Assembly (NCBI RefSeq): GCF_019966535.1
Contig: NZ_JAIMID010000004.1
Span: forward strand, 206,998-270,997
Reading direction: 5' to 3'
DNA length: 64,000 bases
From: Mesobacterium pallidum
GTDB lineage: Bacteria; Pseudomonadota; Alphaproteobacteria; Rhodobacterales; Rhodobacteraceae
In this document: positions 45,676-54,068 of the stretch, piece after piece
Position numbering within the stretch: the stretch's first letter is position 1
Layout of the letters: each line of letters starts with the position of its first letter
The notes under the pieces: model-generated
The model's database searches: none
Told to the model about the DNA's origin: nothing
Seen by the model: only the letters and a program-made list of their open reading frames with translations
Made by a program: the position numbers and the translations under genes

Positions 45676-46665
45676 ATGTTCAACGCACTCGTGGTCCGCA
45701 AGGACGAAGACGGCAAGACCCACGCGGCGGTCGAGACGCTGACCCTCGACGACCTGCCCGCGGGCGACGTGACGGTCGCGGTCGAATATTCCACGGTGAA
45801 TTACAAGGACGGGCTCTGCCTTGGCCCCGGCGGCGGGCTGGTGCGCAGCTATCCGCACGTGCCCGGCATCGACTTTGCCGGCACGGTCGAGGCCTCCTCG
45901 GACGACCGGTACAAGCCCGGCGACAAGGTGGTGCTGACCGGCTGGCGCGTGGGCGAGGCGCAGTGGGGCGGTTATGCCGAAAAGGCGCGGGTCAAGGCCG
46001 ACTGGCTGGTGCCGTTGCCCGAGGGGCTGTCGACCCGCGACGCGATGGCCGTGGGCACGGCCGGCTTTACCGCGATGCTGGCGGTGATGGCGCTGGAAGG
46101 GCACGGGCTGGAACCCGGACAAGGACCGGTGCTGGTAACGGGCGCGGCGGGCGGCGTCGGGTCGGTCGCGACGGCGATCCTGGCGCAGCTGGGCCACGAG
46201 GTGGCGGGCGTGACCGGGCGGCCCGAGACGGAAGGCTACCTGCGCGCCCTAGGCGCCACGCAGATCGTCCCCCGTGCCGATATTGCCGAGGCGATCAAGC
46301 GGCCGCTGGAATCCGAGACCTGGGCGGGCTGTGTCGACGCGGTCGGCGGCACGATGCTGGCGCGGGTGCTGGGGCAGATGAAATACGGCGCGAGCGTCGC
46401 CGCCGTGGGGCTTGCCGGCGGCGCGGCGCTGCCGGCCACGGTGATCCCGTTCCTCTTGCGCGGCGTGAACCTGTTGGGCATCGACAGCGTCATGCAGCCA
46501 TTTGCCGCCCGGCAGGCGGCCTGGGCGCGCATCGCGAGCGACCTGCCGATGGACAAGCTGCAGGACATGATCCAGCCGGCGACGCTGTCGGACTTGCCGC
46601 AGCTGGGCGCCGACATCCTCGCAGGCCAGGTCCGCGGCCGCGTGGTGGTCGCCGTCACCGCCTGA
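45676..46665 (+). CDS. acuI: Acryloyl-CoA reductase (AcuI family)
   Basis: The 329-residue MDR protein starts MFNALVVRKDEDGKTHAAVE and contains TVNYKDGLCLGPGGGLVRS and VTGAAGGVGSVATAIL (NADPH-binding), matching AcuI from Ruegeria and Rhodobacter. It reduces acryloyl-CoA to propionyl-CoA, which detoxifies acrylate made from DMSP or from other sources. No DMSP lyase gene is seen next to it. A general quinone/enoyl reductase role is less likely. Confidence 0.87.
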   Translation: MFNALVVRKDEDGKTHAAVETLTLDDLPAGDVTVAVEYSTVNYKDGLCLGPGGGLVRSYPHVPGIDFAGTVEASSDDRYKPGDKVVLTGWRVGEAQWGGYAEKARVKADWLVPLPEGLSTRDAMAVGTAGFTAMLAVMALEGHGLEPGQGPVLVTGAAGGVGSVATAILAQLGHEVAGVTGRPETEGYLRALGATQIVPRADIAEAIKRPLESETWAGCVDAVGGTMLARVLGQMKYGASVAAVGLAGGAALPATVIPFLLRGVNLLGIDSVMQPFAARQAAWARIASDLPMDKLQDMIQPATLSDLPQLGADILAGQVRGRVVVAVTA

Positions 46666-46722
46666 GCCGCCGGTTTCGACCTGCCCGTGTCGCTTTTGTC
46701 CGACGAAAGGGCGCTCGGTGCT

Positions 46723-46750
46723 TTGATTGACGGCGGTTTTGCCCTAACAT
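46723..46750 (+). promoter_or_regulatory. Candidate promoter of the stress-protein/BCCT unit
   Basis: TTGATT (46723-46728) is 16 nt from TAACAT (46745-46750), in an AT-richer patch about 200 nt before the universal stress protein gene. Confidence 0.35.
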
Positions 46751-46948
46751 TTTCGTGGGTGGACGCGAGCCGGATGCGCCGGCTTGCCCCTTGAAGAAAA
46801 ACAGAACGCGCGGGGCCGGGACCAGCTGTTCCGGCAGTGGCGCGGACGGTTGCCGGGGCTGTCGGCGATCGCCGTAATCATCGTCACTTCGACCTGACCG
46901 GGCACGCCGTGCCCGTACCCTTGGCCGCGACGCGTCAAAGGAGGGAAG

Positions 46949-47365
46949 ATGTATTCCAAGATCATGGTTCCCGTGGATCTGCGGCACGTGGACAAGTTGG
47001 GCCACGCGCTGTCCGTGGCCGGCGACCTGGCCAAATTGTGGGACGCGACCGTCACCTACGTGGGCGTCACGGCCGCCGCCCCGTCGGACCTGGGCCATAC
47101 GCCAGAGGAATACGCGGAGCGGCTGGCGGCGTTCGCCGAAGGCCAGGGTGCCAGCCTCGGCATCAAGGCCGCGGCCCATGCCATGGTCAGTCACGACCCC
47201 ACGACCGATCTCGACCCGACACTGCTGCGCGCGGTGGAGGAGACAGGGGCGGATCTCGTCATCATGGCGAGCCACCTGCCGAACATCGCCGACCGGCTCT
47301 GGCCGTCCAACGGCGGAACCGTGGCAACGCGCGCCACGGCGTCGGTGATGATCGTGCGCGGGTAG
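46949..47365 (+). CDS. Universal stress protein (UspA family)
   Basis: The 138-residue protein has the UspA start MYSKIMVPVDLRHVDK, the segment ETGADLVIMASHLPN and a C-terminal SVMIVRG. The usual GSxGxx-GS ATP loop is altered to ASHLPNIADRLWPSNGGTVA. A perfect AAAGGAGGG lies before the start. It sits 66 nt before a BCCT transporter, and such Usp-transporter pairs often regulate the transporter; here that is inference. Confidence 0.88.
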   Translation: MYSKIMVPVDLRHVDKLGHALSVAGDLAKLWDATVTYVGVTAAAPSDLGHTPEEYAERLAAFAEGQGASLGIKAAAHAMVSHDPTTDLDPTLLRAVEETGADLVIMASHLPNIADRLWPSNGGTVATRATASVMIVRG

Positions 47366-47431
47366 GCCCGCGCGCGAAAATCCGTGCGCTTCGGCGCACG
47401 CAACAACAGGAACAGGACAGGGAGGCCACGC

Positions 47432-49087
47432 ATGGCCGATACCACCACGAACGATCAGGGCATACCTGAACCCGAGGGCACTTCGGCCCTCATCGAGACC
47501 GATTACACGATCGGACAGGACAACATCGACGGCTCGGTCGGGCCGTTCGGATTCGACATCCACAACCCGGTCTTCCTCGTGTCGGGCGTGGCGATCGTCG
47601 CTTTCGTCTTCTACACGCTGGCGCTGCCGGACCAGGCCGGGACCTTCTTTGGCTGGTTGCGGCCCGCGCTGACATCGACCTTCGACTGGTTCTTCCTGAG
47701 CGCGGCGAATGTCTTTGTCCTCTTCTGCCTGGCGCTGATCGTGCTGCCCGTGGGCAAGGTGCGCCTGGGCGGGGCCGAGGCGACGCCGGATTACACCTAC
47801 CTTGGCTGGTTCGCGATGCTGTTCGCGGCCGGCATGGGGATCGGGCTGATGTTCTTCGGCGTGCTCGAACCGGCCTATTACTTCGGCACCCCCTGGGGCG
47901 ACGCGCCGCTGGGCACCGTGCGGCCCTTCACCGAGGACGGGGTCCTGATCGCAGAGAACGTCGAAGAGGCGCGCCGCATGGCGCTGGCCGCCACCTCGTT
48001 CCACTGGGCGCTGCACCCCTGGGCAATCTACGCCGTCGTCGCCCTGGCGCTGGCGCTTTTCACCTACAACAAGGGCCTGCCGCTGACGATCCGCTCGGCC
48101 TTCTACCCGATCCTGGGGGAACGCGTCTGGGGCTGGTGGGGCCACGTGATCGACGTGACGGCTGTCTTTGCCACGCTCTTCGGTCTTGCCACCTCGCTGG
48201 GCTTCGGGGCGACGCAGGCGAACGCGGGGCTGGAAAAGGTCTTTGGCCTGCCCAACAACACCACGGTGCAGGTGATCCTGATCTCGCTCATCACCGCCGT
48301 GGCGCTGGTGTCGGTCCTGCGCGGTCTCGACGGCGGCGTGAAGGTGCTGTCCGAGATCAACATGGGGCTCGCCATGCTGCTGCTGCTCTTCGTGCTGTTC
48401 ACGGCGGGCGCGGTCGGAATCCTGTCGGGCTTCGGCAAGGGCCTCGTGGCCTATGTGCAGGAGGTCGTGCCGCTCTCGAACCCCTTCGGGCGCGAGGATG
48501 ACGGGTTCCGCCAGGGCTGGACGGCCTTCTACTGGGCCTGGTGGATCAGCTGGTCGCCCTTTGTCGGCATGTTCATCGCCCGCGTCTCGCGCGGCCGCAC
48601 CGTGCGGGAGTTCCTGATCTGCGTGCTGATCATCCCGAGTGCTGTCTGCCTTCTGTGGATGTCCGTCTTTGGCGGCGCCGCGATCAACGACATGGTCGCC
48701 AACCCCGAGACTTCGGCGGTGAAGGCCAACGTGATCGACGCCTACAGCCCCGAACTGTCGCTTTTTGCGATGCTGGAAGGGTTGCCTCTGTCGGGCATCA
48801 CCTCGGTTCTCGGCATCGTGCTGGTCATCGTGTTCTTCGTGACCTCGTCGGACTCGGGCTCGCTGGTGATCGACACGATCACGGCCGGCGGCAAGGTCGA
48901 CGCGCCGGTGCCGCAGCGGGTCTTCTGGTGCCTGTTCGAAGGCGCGGTGGCCATCGTGCTGCTTCTGGGTGGTGGGTTGGCCGCGTTGCAGGCGATGGTG
49001 ATCTCGACCGGCTTGCCCTTTACATTGGTGTTGCTGGTCATGTGCTGGGCGATCTGGAAGGGCCTCAAGGCCGAGCGCCAGGCCTGA
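47432..49087 (+). CDS. BCCT-family betaine/choline/carnitine transporter
   Basis: From ATG 47432 the product is 551 residues with 12 membrane spans. The BCCT signature appears as AMLFAAGMGIGLMFFGVLEP, and the tryptophan-rich WALHPWAIYAV and WTAFYWAWWISWSPFVGMFI regions line the substrate site. The protein imports a quaternary amine or sulfonium (betaine, choline, carnitine, DMSP). With acuI upstream, DMSP is conceivable but not proven. It is followed by the unusual G/C tract. Confidence 0.93.
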   Translation: MADTTTNDQGIPEPEGTSALIETDYTIGQDNIDGSVGPFGFDIHNPVFLVSGVAIVAFVFYTLALPDQAGTFFGWLRPALTSTFDWFFLSAANVFVLFCLALIVLPVGKVRLGGAEATPDYTYLGWFAMLFAAGMGIGLMFFGVLEPAYYFGTPWGDAPLGTVRPFTEDGVLIAENVEEARRMALAATSFHWALHPWAIYAVVALALALFTYNKGLPLTIRSAFYPILGERVWGWWGHVIDVTAVFATLFGLATSLGFGATQANAGLEKVFGLPNNTTVQVILISLITAVALVSVLRGLDGGVKVLSEINMGLAMLLLLFVLFTAGAVGILSGFGKGLVAYVQEVVPLSNPFGREDDGFRQGWTAFYWAWWISWSPFVGMFIARVSRGRTVREFLICVLIIPSAVCLLWMSVFGGAAINDMVANPETSAVKANVIDAYSPELSLFAMLEGLPLSGITSVLGIVLVIVFFVTSSDSGSLVIDTITAGGKVDAPVPQRVFWCLFEGAVAIVLLLGGGLAALQAMVISTGLPFTLVLLVMCWAIWKGLKAERQA

Positions 49088-49104
49088 CCTTTCGGCAAGA
49101 GGTT

Positions 49105-49124
49105 TCGGATCGCAAGCGATCCGA
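49105..49124 (+). terminator. Hairpin after the BCCT gene
   Basis: TCGGATCGC (49105-49113) pairs perfectly with GCGATCCGA (49116-49124). It lies 18 nt after the stop and leads straight into the G/C tract. Confidence 0.5.
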
Positions 49125-49129
49125 CCGGC

Positions 49130-49202
49130 GGGGGGGGGGGGGGGGGGGCCCCCCCCCCCCCCCCCCGCGGGGGGGGGGGGGGGGGGGCCCCCCCCCCCCC
49201 CC
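49130..49202. repeat. Poly-G/poly-C tandem palindrome
   Basis: The order is 19 G, 18 C, one GC, 19 G, 15 C. Each G run can pair with the following C run, and either strand could form G-quadruplexes. The copy number is likely unstable and the assembly may be inaccurate at this spot. Confidence 0.9.
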
Positions 49203-49310
49203 GCTGCCTTGTGGCAGGTGGATGCGCGTTTGTGTTGCGCCGCGTTTGGGGAGAGGGTGGCAGTGACGGGCCAGCCCCCTCGCGCCACAGGCGCGGTACC
49301 TGACATGTCT

Positions 49311-49337
49311 CGCCGGAGTTTATTGGCAAGATGAAGG
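49311..49337 (+). repeat. Dispersed 3'-end repeat, copy 3
   Basis: The block CCGGAGTTTATTGGCAAGAT, followed by GAAG, is nearly identical (one mismatch in 31 nt including flanks) to the inverted copy at 17624. Confidence 0.7.
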
Positions 49338-49354
49338 GGGATCGGGCGGGCCTG

Positions 49355-49387
49355 CTTTCATTATTCCGAAAATACTCTCGCCGAAGG
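49355..49387 (-). repeat. Dispersed 3'-end repeat, copy 4
   Basis: Read on the minus strand this 33-nt block matches 31 of 33 bases of the copy at 52263, in inverted orientation to it. The two flank the aminotransferase-photolyase pair. Confidence 0.7.
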
Positions 49388-49533
49388 CACGGGGCACGCG
49401 GGGTGCGGGCCGGGTCATGTGGGGCGCTGCCCCTCAAACTTCCCGCGATATTCATGGAATGGTGAACGGGGCGAAAGGCGCGCGGGGCCGAGGGGGCTTG
49501 CCTTTTGCCGCGGCGCGGGGTCTCAGTTCGGTC

Positions 49534-50754
49534 ATGACACTCGATATCGATTTCGTGCGGGCGCAGTTTCCCGCGTTTTCCGAACCTTCCCTGCAGGGCC
49601 AGGCGTTCTTCGAGAACGCGGGGGGCTCCTATGCCTGCGCCCCGGTCATCGAGCGGCTGACCCGCTTTTACCGGCAGCGCAAGGTGCAACCCTACGGGCC
49701 CTATGCGGCCAGCCGGGAGGGCGGAGAGGAGATGGACGAGGCGCGCGCACGTCTTGCTGGGATGCTCGGGGTGGCGGCGGACGAGCTGAGCTTTGGCCCT
49801 TCGACCACGCAGAACACCTACGTCCTGGCGCGGGCCTTTCGTCAGGCCATGCAGCCGGGCGAGGCGATCGTCGTCACCGATCAGGACCACGAGGCCAATT
49901 CGGGGCCCTGGCGGCGGCTGGCCGACGAAGGGATCGAGATCCGCGAATGGAAGATGGACCCCGGGACCGGGCATCTCGACCCTGCGCGGCTGGCAGACCT
50001 GCTGGACGACAGGGTGCGGCTGGTCTGCTTTCCCCATGCCTCGAACGTGGTGGGCGAGGTGAACCCGGTTCAGGAGATCACCGCCATGTGCCACGCCGCG
50101 GGGGCGCGGGTCTGTGTCGATGGCGTCTCGGCCGCGCCGCACGGTTTCCCGGACGTGGGGGCGCTTGGGGCGGACATCTACCTCTTTTCGGCCTACAAGA
50201 CCTACGGGCCGCACCAGGGGATCATGGTGATCCGCCGTGCCCTGGCCGAGGCGTTGCCGAACCAGGCGCATTTTTTCAACGCGGACGTGCTGACCAAGCG
50301 GTTCACGCCCGCGGGGCCGGATCACGCCCAGGTCGCCGCCTGTGCCGGCATGGCTGATTACATCGACCGTTTCGCCGGGCATCACGGCATTGCGGGCACC
50401 CCGGTCGAACGGTCCCAGGCCGTGGCGGCGATGATGCAGCGGCACGAGCAGGTGCTGCTGACACCGCTGCTGGACATGGTGCGGGCGCGGAACGACGTGC
50501 GGTTGCTGGGACCGTCCGAGGCATCGCACCGGGCCCCGACCGTGGCGCTGGACCTCGGCCGGCCCGCGGCGCCCGTGGCCGCGGCCCTGGCCGAGCGCGG
50601 GATCATGGCCGGGGGCGGCGATTTCTACGCCGTGCGCGCGCTGGCGGCGCAGGGGATCGATCCGGACCAGGGCGTGTTGCGGCTGAGCTTTGTCCACTAC
50701 ACCAGCGCGGTCGAGGTGGCGCGGCTGCTCGATGCGCTCGAGGCGGTGCTGTGA
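49534..50754 (+). CDS. Class V aminotransferase / cysteine-desulfurase-like PLP enzyme
   Basis: From ATG 49534 it has 406 residues. FENAGGSYACAPV is the class V start, TDQDHEANSGPW the cofactor-stacking histidine region, CVDGVSAAPHG the Asp region, and YLFSAYKTYGPHQG holds the PLP lysine (K222). The catalytic cysteine loop of true IscS/SufS is not seen. It may be a selenocysteine-lyase-like or aminotransferase-type enzyme; the substrate is unknown. The photolyase gene follows 72 nt later. Confidence 0.83.
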   Translation: MTLDIDFVRAQFPAFSEPSLQGQAFFENAGGSYACAPVIERLTRFYRQRKVQPYGPYAASREGGEEMDEARARLAGMLGVAADELSFGPSTTQNTYVLARAFRQAMQPGEAIVVTDQDHEANSGPWRRLADEGIEIREWKMDPGTGHLDPARLADLLDDRVRLVCFPHASNVVGEVNPVQEITAMCHAAGARVCVDGVSAAPHGFPDVGALGADIYLFSAYKTYGPHQGIMVIRRALAEALPNQAHFFNADVLTKRFTPAGPDHAQVAACAGMADYIDRFAGHHGIAGTPVERSQAVAAMMQRHEQVLLTPLLDMVRARNDVRLLGPSEASHRAPTVALDLGRPAAPVAAALAERGIMAGGGDFYAVRALAAQGIDPDQGVLRLSFVHYTSAVEVARLLDALEAVL

Positions 50755-50826
50755 TCTGAACCGGGGCGGCCTGTTGCGCGTAGTGCTTCCTACATGCCCG
50801 GAGCCGGGCCGCGACAGGAGAGCCCC

Positions 50827-52248
50827 ATGACTGCCCCCACGATCCTCTGGCTGCGCCGCGACTTGCGCCTGTCCGACCATCCCGCGCTAAGCGCCGCCGT
50901 CGACGCTGGCGGGCCGGTGATCCCGGTCCTGATCCGCGACTCGGTGCTCAAGGGGCAGGGCGCCGCGCCGCGCTGGCGGCTGGGGCTGTCCATCGCCGCC
51001 CATAGGCAGGTGCTCGAGGGCAAGGGCAGCCGGCTGGTGCTGCGCTCGGGCGAGGCGCTCGGGGTGCTGCGGGAGATGATCGAGGAGACGGGCGCGCGGG
51101 CCGTCTACTGGACGCGGCTTTATGACCCGGAGAGCGTGGCGCGGGATACCGAGGTCAAGGCGGCGCTCAAGGAAGACGGGATCGAGGCGAAGAGTTTCGG
51201 CGGCCATGTCCTGTTCGAGCCCTGGACGGTCGAGACCCAGCAGGGCGGCCCCTACAAGGTCTATTCCCCCTATTGGCGCGCCGTGAAGGACCGCGAGGTC
51301 GAGGCGCCGCTGCCTGCACCGGAAAAGATCCCCGCGCCGGCCAGCTGGCCCGAGAGCGAGGCGCTGGAGGATTGGCAGTTGGGCGCGGACATGCGGCGCG
51401 GGGCAGCGGTCATGGCCGAACATGCCACCGTTGGGGAAAAGGCGGCCCAAGCGCGGCTGGGCGGCTTTACCGGCCAAAAGATCGATGCCTACAAGGACAA
51501 GCGCGACATGGTGGCCGAGGATGGCACCTCGGGCCTCAGCGAAAACCTGACCTACGGCGAGATCACCCCGCACCAATGCTGGCACGCGGGCCAGCGCGCG
51601 CGGGAAGAGCAATCGGGACGGGGCCCCGAGACCTTTCTCAAGGAGCTGGCCTGGCGCGAGTTCGCCTACCACCTCCTGCACCATTTCCCCAAGCTCGCGA
51701 CGGACAACTGGCGCGACGAATGGGATGCCTTTCCCTGGAAAGAGGATCAGCGCATCGCCGAGATCAAGGCGTGGAAGCAGGCGCGGACCGGGATTCCGCT
51801 GGTCGATGCCGCGCTGCGCGAGATGTATGTCACGGGGCGGATGCACAACCGAGCGCGGATGATCGTCGCCAGCTACCTGACCAAGCACCTCATGGTGCAT
51901 TGGCGCGTGGGCCTTCAGTGGTTCGAGGATTGCCTGACCGACTGGGACCCGGCCTCGAACGCCATGGGCTGGCAATGGGTGGCGGGCTGCGGGCCGGATG
52001 CGGCGCCCTATTTCCGCATCTTCAACCCCGAGACCCAGGCCGAGAAGTTCGACCCCGACGAACGCTATCGCCGCCGCTGGATCGCCGAGGGGCAGCGCAA
52101 GCCGACCGAGACCGCGCTGAGCTATTTCGAGGCGATCCCGGAGACCTGGGGGATGTCGCCGGATGACCCCTATCCGAAGGCGCCCGTGGTCGGGTTGAAG
52201 GCGGGGCGCGAGGCGGCGCTTGGCGCCTACGAGCGGCTGAAGGGCTGA
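50827..52248 (+). CDS. phrB: Deoxyribodipyrimidine photolyase
   Basis: I start at ATG 50827 (MTAPTILWLRRDLRLSDHPA; GGAGAG upstream), giving 473 residues. The N-terminal antenna domain is followed by the FAD domain with WREFAYHLLHHFP, the MYVTGRMHNRARMIVASYLTK block and NAMGWQWVAGCGPDAAPYFR, which are the class I photolyase signatures. It repairs pyrimidine dimers with blue light. Cryptochrome-like activity cannot be excluded. Confidence 0.92.
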   Translation: MTAPTILWLRRDLRLSDHPALSAAVDAGGPVIPVLIRDSVLKGQGAAPRWRLGLSIAAHRQVLEGKGSRLVLRSGEALGVLREMIEETGARAVYWTRLYDPESVARDTEVKAALKEDGIEAKSFGGHVLFEPWTVETQQGGPYKVYSPYWRAVKDREVEAPLPAPEKIPAPASWPESEALEDWQLGADMRRGAAVMAEHATVGEKAAQARLGGFTGQKIDAYKDKRDMVAEDGTSGLSENLTYGEITPHQCWHAGQRAREEQSGRGPETFLKELAWREFAYHLLHHFPKLATDNWRDEWDAFPWKEDQRIAEIKAWKQARTGIPLVDAALREMYVTGRMHNRARMIVASYLTKHLMVHWRVGLQWFEDCLTDWDPASNAMGWQWVAGCGPDAAPYFRIFNPETQAEKFDPDERYRRRWIAEGQRKPTETALSYFEAIPETWGMSPDDPYPKAPVVGLKAGREAALGAYERLKG

Positions 52249-52262
52249 CCGGGACGTCGGAG

Positions 52263-52296
52263 CCTTCGGCGGGAGTATTTGCGGAATAATGAAAGG
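52263..52296 (+). repeat. Dispersed 3'-end repeat, copy 5
   Basis: CCTTCGGCGGGAGTATTTGC, continuing with GGAATAATGAAAGG, lies 15 nt after the photolyase stop. It is the best-conserved partner of the inverted copy at 49355. Confidence 0.7.
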
Positions 52297-52372
52297 GACG
52301 GGGGCGGCGCCGGTCGGGCGGCCGGGGGTTCATAATTCTTTACAAACCGAAACCTGGCCGCCAGCGTATTTG

Positions 52373-52387
52373 TTAACAAATGGCTAA
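52373..52387 (+). promoter_or_regulatory. CtrA-like box in front of the cfa-like gene
   Basis: TTAA (52373-52376) and CTAA (52384-52387) flank 7 nt, in an AT-rich patch 17 nt before the chosen ATG. Confidence 0.3.
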
Positions 52388-52403
52388 TCAGGGAAGGTGC
52401 GGC

Positions 52404-53612
52404 ATGATCCTGGAGACGACCGAGGGGCAGAAAGACCTGCCGCGGTACTTTGCGCAGGTCTTCGCGATGGCGAAGGACATGGAGCATGGGCGGCTTGACC
52501 TGGTGTTGCCGGACGGGCGGCGGTTCCGGGCCGAGGGGAAGAACCCCGGGCCGGTGGCCGAGCTGGTCGTGCATGATCCCGACATCTTTGCCCGGCTGAT
52601 CCGCGAAGGCGACCTGGGGTTCTGCGAGGCCTACCTGGACGGCGGATGGAGCACACCGGACCTGCAGGCCTTCATGGACCTGTTGCACGCGGGCAACGAC
52701 GAGATCTACGACGGCTTCCCCGGCATGGGCCTGCTGCGCGCTTACGAAAAGGTGCGTTTCTGGATGAACCGCAACACCCGCAAACAGGCGCGGCGCAACA
52801 TCTCGGCGCATTACGACCTCGGGAACCGGTTCTACGGATTGTGGCTTGACGATACGATGACCTACAGCTCGGCGCTGTTCGAAACCGGGCAGGAAAGCCT
52901 CGAGAAGGCTCAGATCGCCAAGTATGCGTCGATGGTCGACCAGATGGGCGTGAAGCCGGGCGATCACGTGCTCGAGATCGGCTGTGGCTGGGGCGGCTTT
53001 GCCGAATATGCCGCCAAGGAGCGGGGGCTGCGCGTCACCGGTCTGACCATCAGCCGCGAGCAGTTCAATTACGCTCAGGAACGTATTGAAAAGGCTGGCG
53101 TTTCAGACCTAGTGACTTTCAAGTTGCAGGACTATCGCGATGAGACCGGCACCTATGACGGCATCGCCAGCATCGAGATGTTCGAGGCAGTCGGAGAGAA
53201 GTACTGGCCGGTCTATTTCGACACCCTGCGCCAGCGGCTGAAACCCGGCCGGCAGGCCACGTTGCAGATCATCACCGTGCAGGATCGGCGCTGGGAGGTC
53301 TACAAGCGCGGGGTCGATTTCATCCAGAAATACATCTTCCCCGGCGGCATGTTGCCCAGCCCCTCGGCGCTGCGGGCCGAGGTGGAACGGGCCGGCCTGA
53401 ACGTGGTTCGCTCGATCGAGTTCGGGCCGAGCTACAGCCAGACATTGCGACGCTGGCACGATGTTTTCAACGACAAGTGGGACGAGGTCGCGCGGCTGGG
53501 GTTCGACGATCGCTTTCGACGGATGTGGAATTTCTACCTGACATCTTGCGCGGGTGCGTTCGAGGGCGGTAACTGTGACGTGACCCAAATCACGGTAGCA
53601 AGGCCCGCCTGA
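52404..53612 (+). CDS. Cyclopropane-fatty-acyl-phospholipid synthase family methyltransferase
   Basis: I prefer ATG 52404 because GGGAAGG lies about 8 nt upstream; 52380 is an alternative. The 402-residue protein has the CFA catalytic core: NISAHYDLGNRFYGLWLD, VLEIGCGWGGFAEYAAKERG (SAM site), SIEMFEAVGEKYWPVYFD and the late FPGGMLPS. It transfers a methylene from SAM to unsaturated acyl chains in phospholipids. Some relatives in this family make other modified chains, so the product is not certain. It is the first gene of the operon-like run. Confidence 0.88.
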   Translation: MILETTEGQKDLPRYFAQVFAMAKDMEHGRLDLVLPDGRRFRAEGKNPGPVAELVVHDPDIFARLIREGDLGFCEAYLDGGWSTPDLQAFMDLLHAGNDEIYDGFPGMGLLRAYEKVRFWMNRNTRKQARRNISAHYDLGNRFYGLWLDDTMTYSSALFETGQESLEKAQIAKYASMVDQMGVKPGDHVLEIGCGWGGFAEYAAKERGLRVTGLTISREQFNYAQERIEKAGVSDLVTFKLQDYRDETGTYDGIASIEMFEAVGEKYWPVYFDTLRQRLKPGRQATLQIITVQDRRWEVYKRGVDFIQKYIFPGGMLPSPSALRAEVERAGLNVVRSIEFGPSYSQTLRRWHDVFNDKWDEVARLGFDDRFRRMWNFYLTSCAGAFEGGNCDVTQITVARPA

Positions 53613-53615
53613 CAC

Positions 53616-54068
53616 ATGATCAACTTCATGCCCACCGCGTCCAAGGCTGTTGCGGCGCTGTTGATGGCCATCCTGGGATGGATCGTCTCTGACATGATCC
53701 GTCCCCTGATGCAGGAGGGCACGGATTTCGGGATCTTCAACCAGCTCAATGCCTTGCTCGGCTTTCTGGCGGGATGGATCACGGTGGGACGGCGCACCGG
53801 GAACGGCTGGATGGCCGGCATGGGCGCGGGCATCACCGGCATGATGGTCATGGTGTTCTGGGGGCTCTTCCTTCAGGCCAGCTACGAGATGTACCAGGAA
53901 AGCCTGCTGCGGCGCTATTCCGACCCGATGGAGGCGCTCAACGGTCTCTTCCAGCTGTTCTGGGAATACACCCAGACCATGGCGACGCAGGACATCATCC
54001 TGGTGCTGCTGGCCTCGTCGGTCGTGATCGGCCTGCTCGCCGAATGGGCCGCGCAATCCTGGAAATGA
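53616..54068 (+). CDS. trgA: TrgA family membrane protein (tellurite resistance locus)
   Basis: The 150-residue protein has three to four membrane spans (MPTASKAVAALLMAILGWIV at the start, then MGAGITGMMVMVFWGLFLQ and others). Sequence pattern, size and the order trgA-trgB-cysK match the Rhodobacter sphaeroides tellurite resistance locus. Its biochemical role is unclear. It starts 3 nt after the CFA stop and overlaps trgB by 4 nt. Confidence 0.85.
   Translation: MINFMPTASKAVAALLMAILGWIVSDMIRPLMQEGTDFGIFNQLNALLGFLAGWITVGRRTGNGWMAGMGAGITGMMVMVFWGLFLQASYEMYQESLLRRYSDPMEALNGLFQLFWEYTQTMATQDIILVLLASSVVIGLLAEWAAQSWK

Larger units (their letters stand above)
49088..49533. other. 446-nt gap with hairpins, G/C tracts and two dispersed repeats
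   Basis: The gap holds a 9-bp hairpin (49105-49124), the G19C18-GC-G19C15 tract (49130-49202), a small CTGCC/GGCAG hairpin (49204-49217) and two copies of the dispersed repeat (49311 and 49355). I see no coding gene; the Gly/Pro-rich frames across the tract are not real proteins. Confidence 0.8.

Noticed and set aside
46693..46710. TTTGTCCGACGAAA after acuI, which also occurs in the chpT hairpin block
   Set aside because: Only 14 nt shared, no hairpin partner in the second place; probably chance.
46655..49306. Gly/Pro-repeat proteins encoded through the G/C tract
   Set aside because: The GGGG/PPPP runs come only from the homopolymers and the rest is antisense to the BCCT gene.
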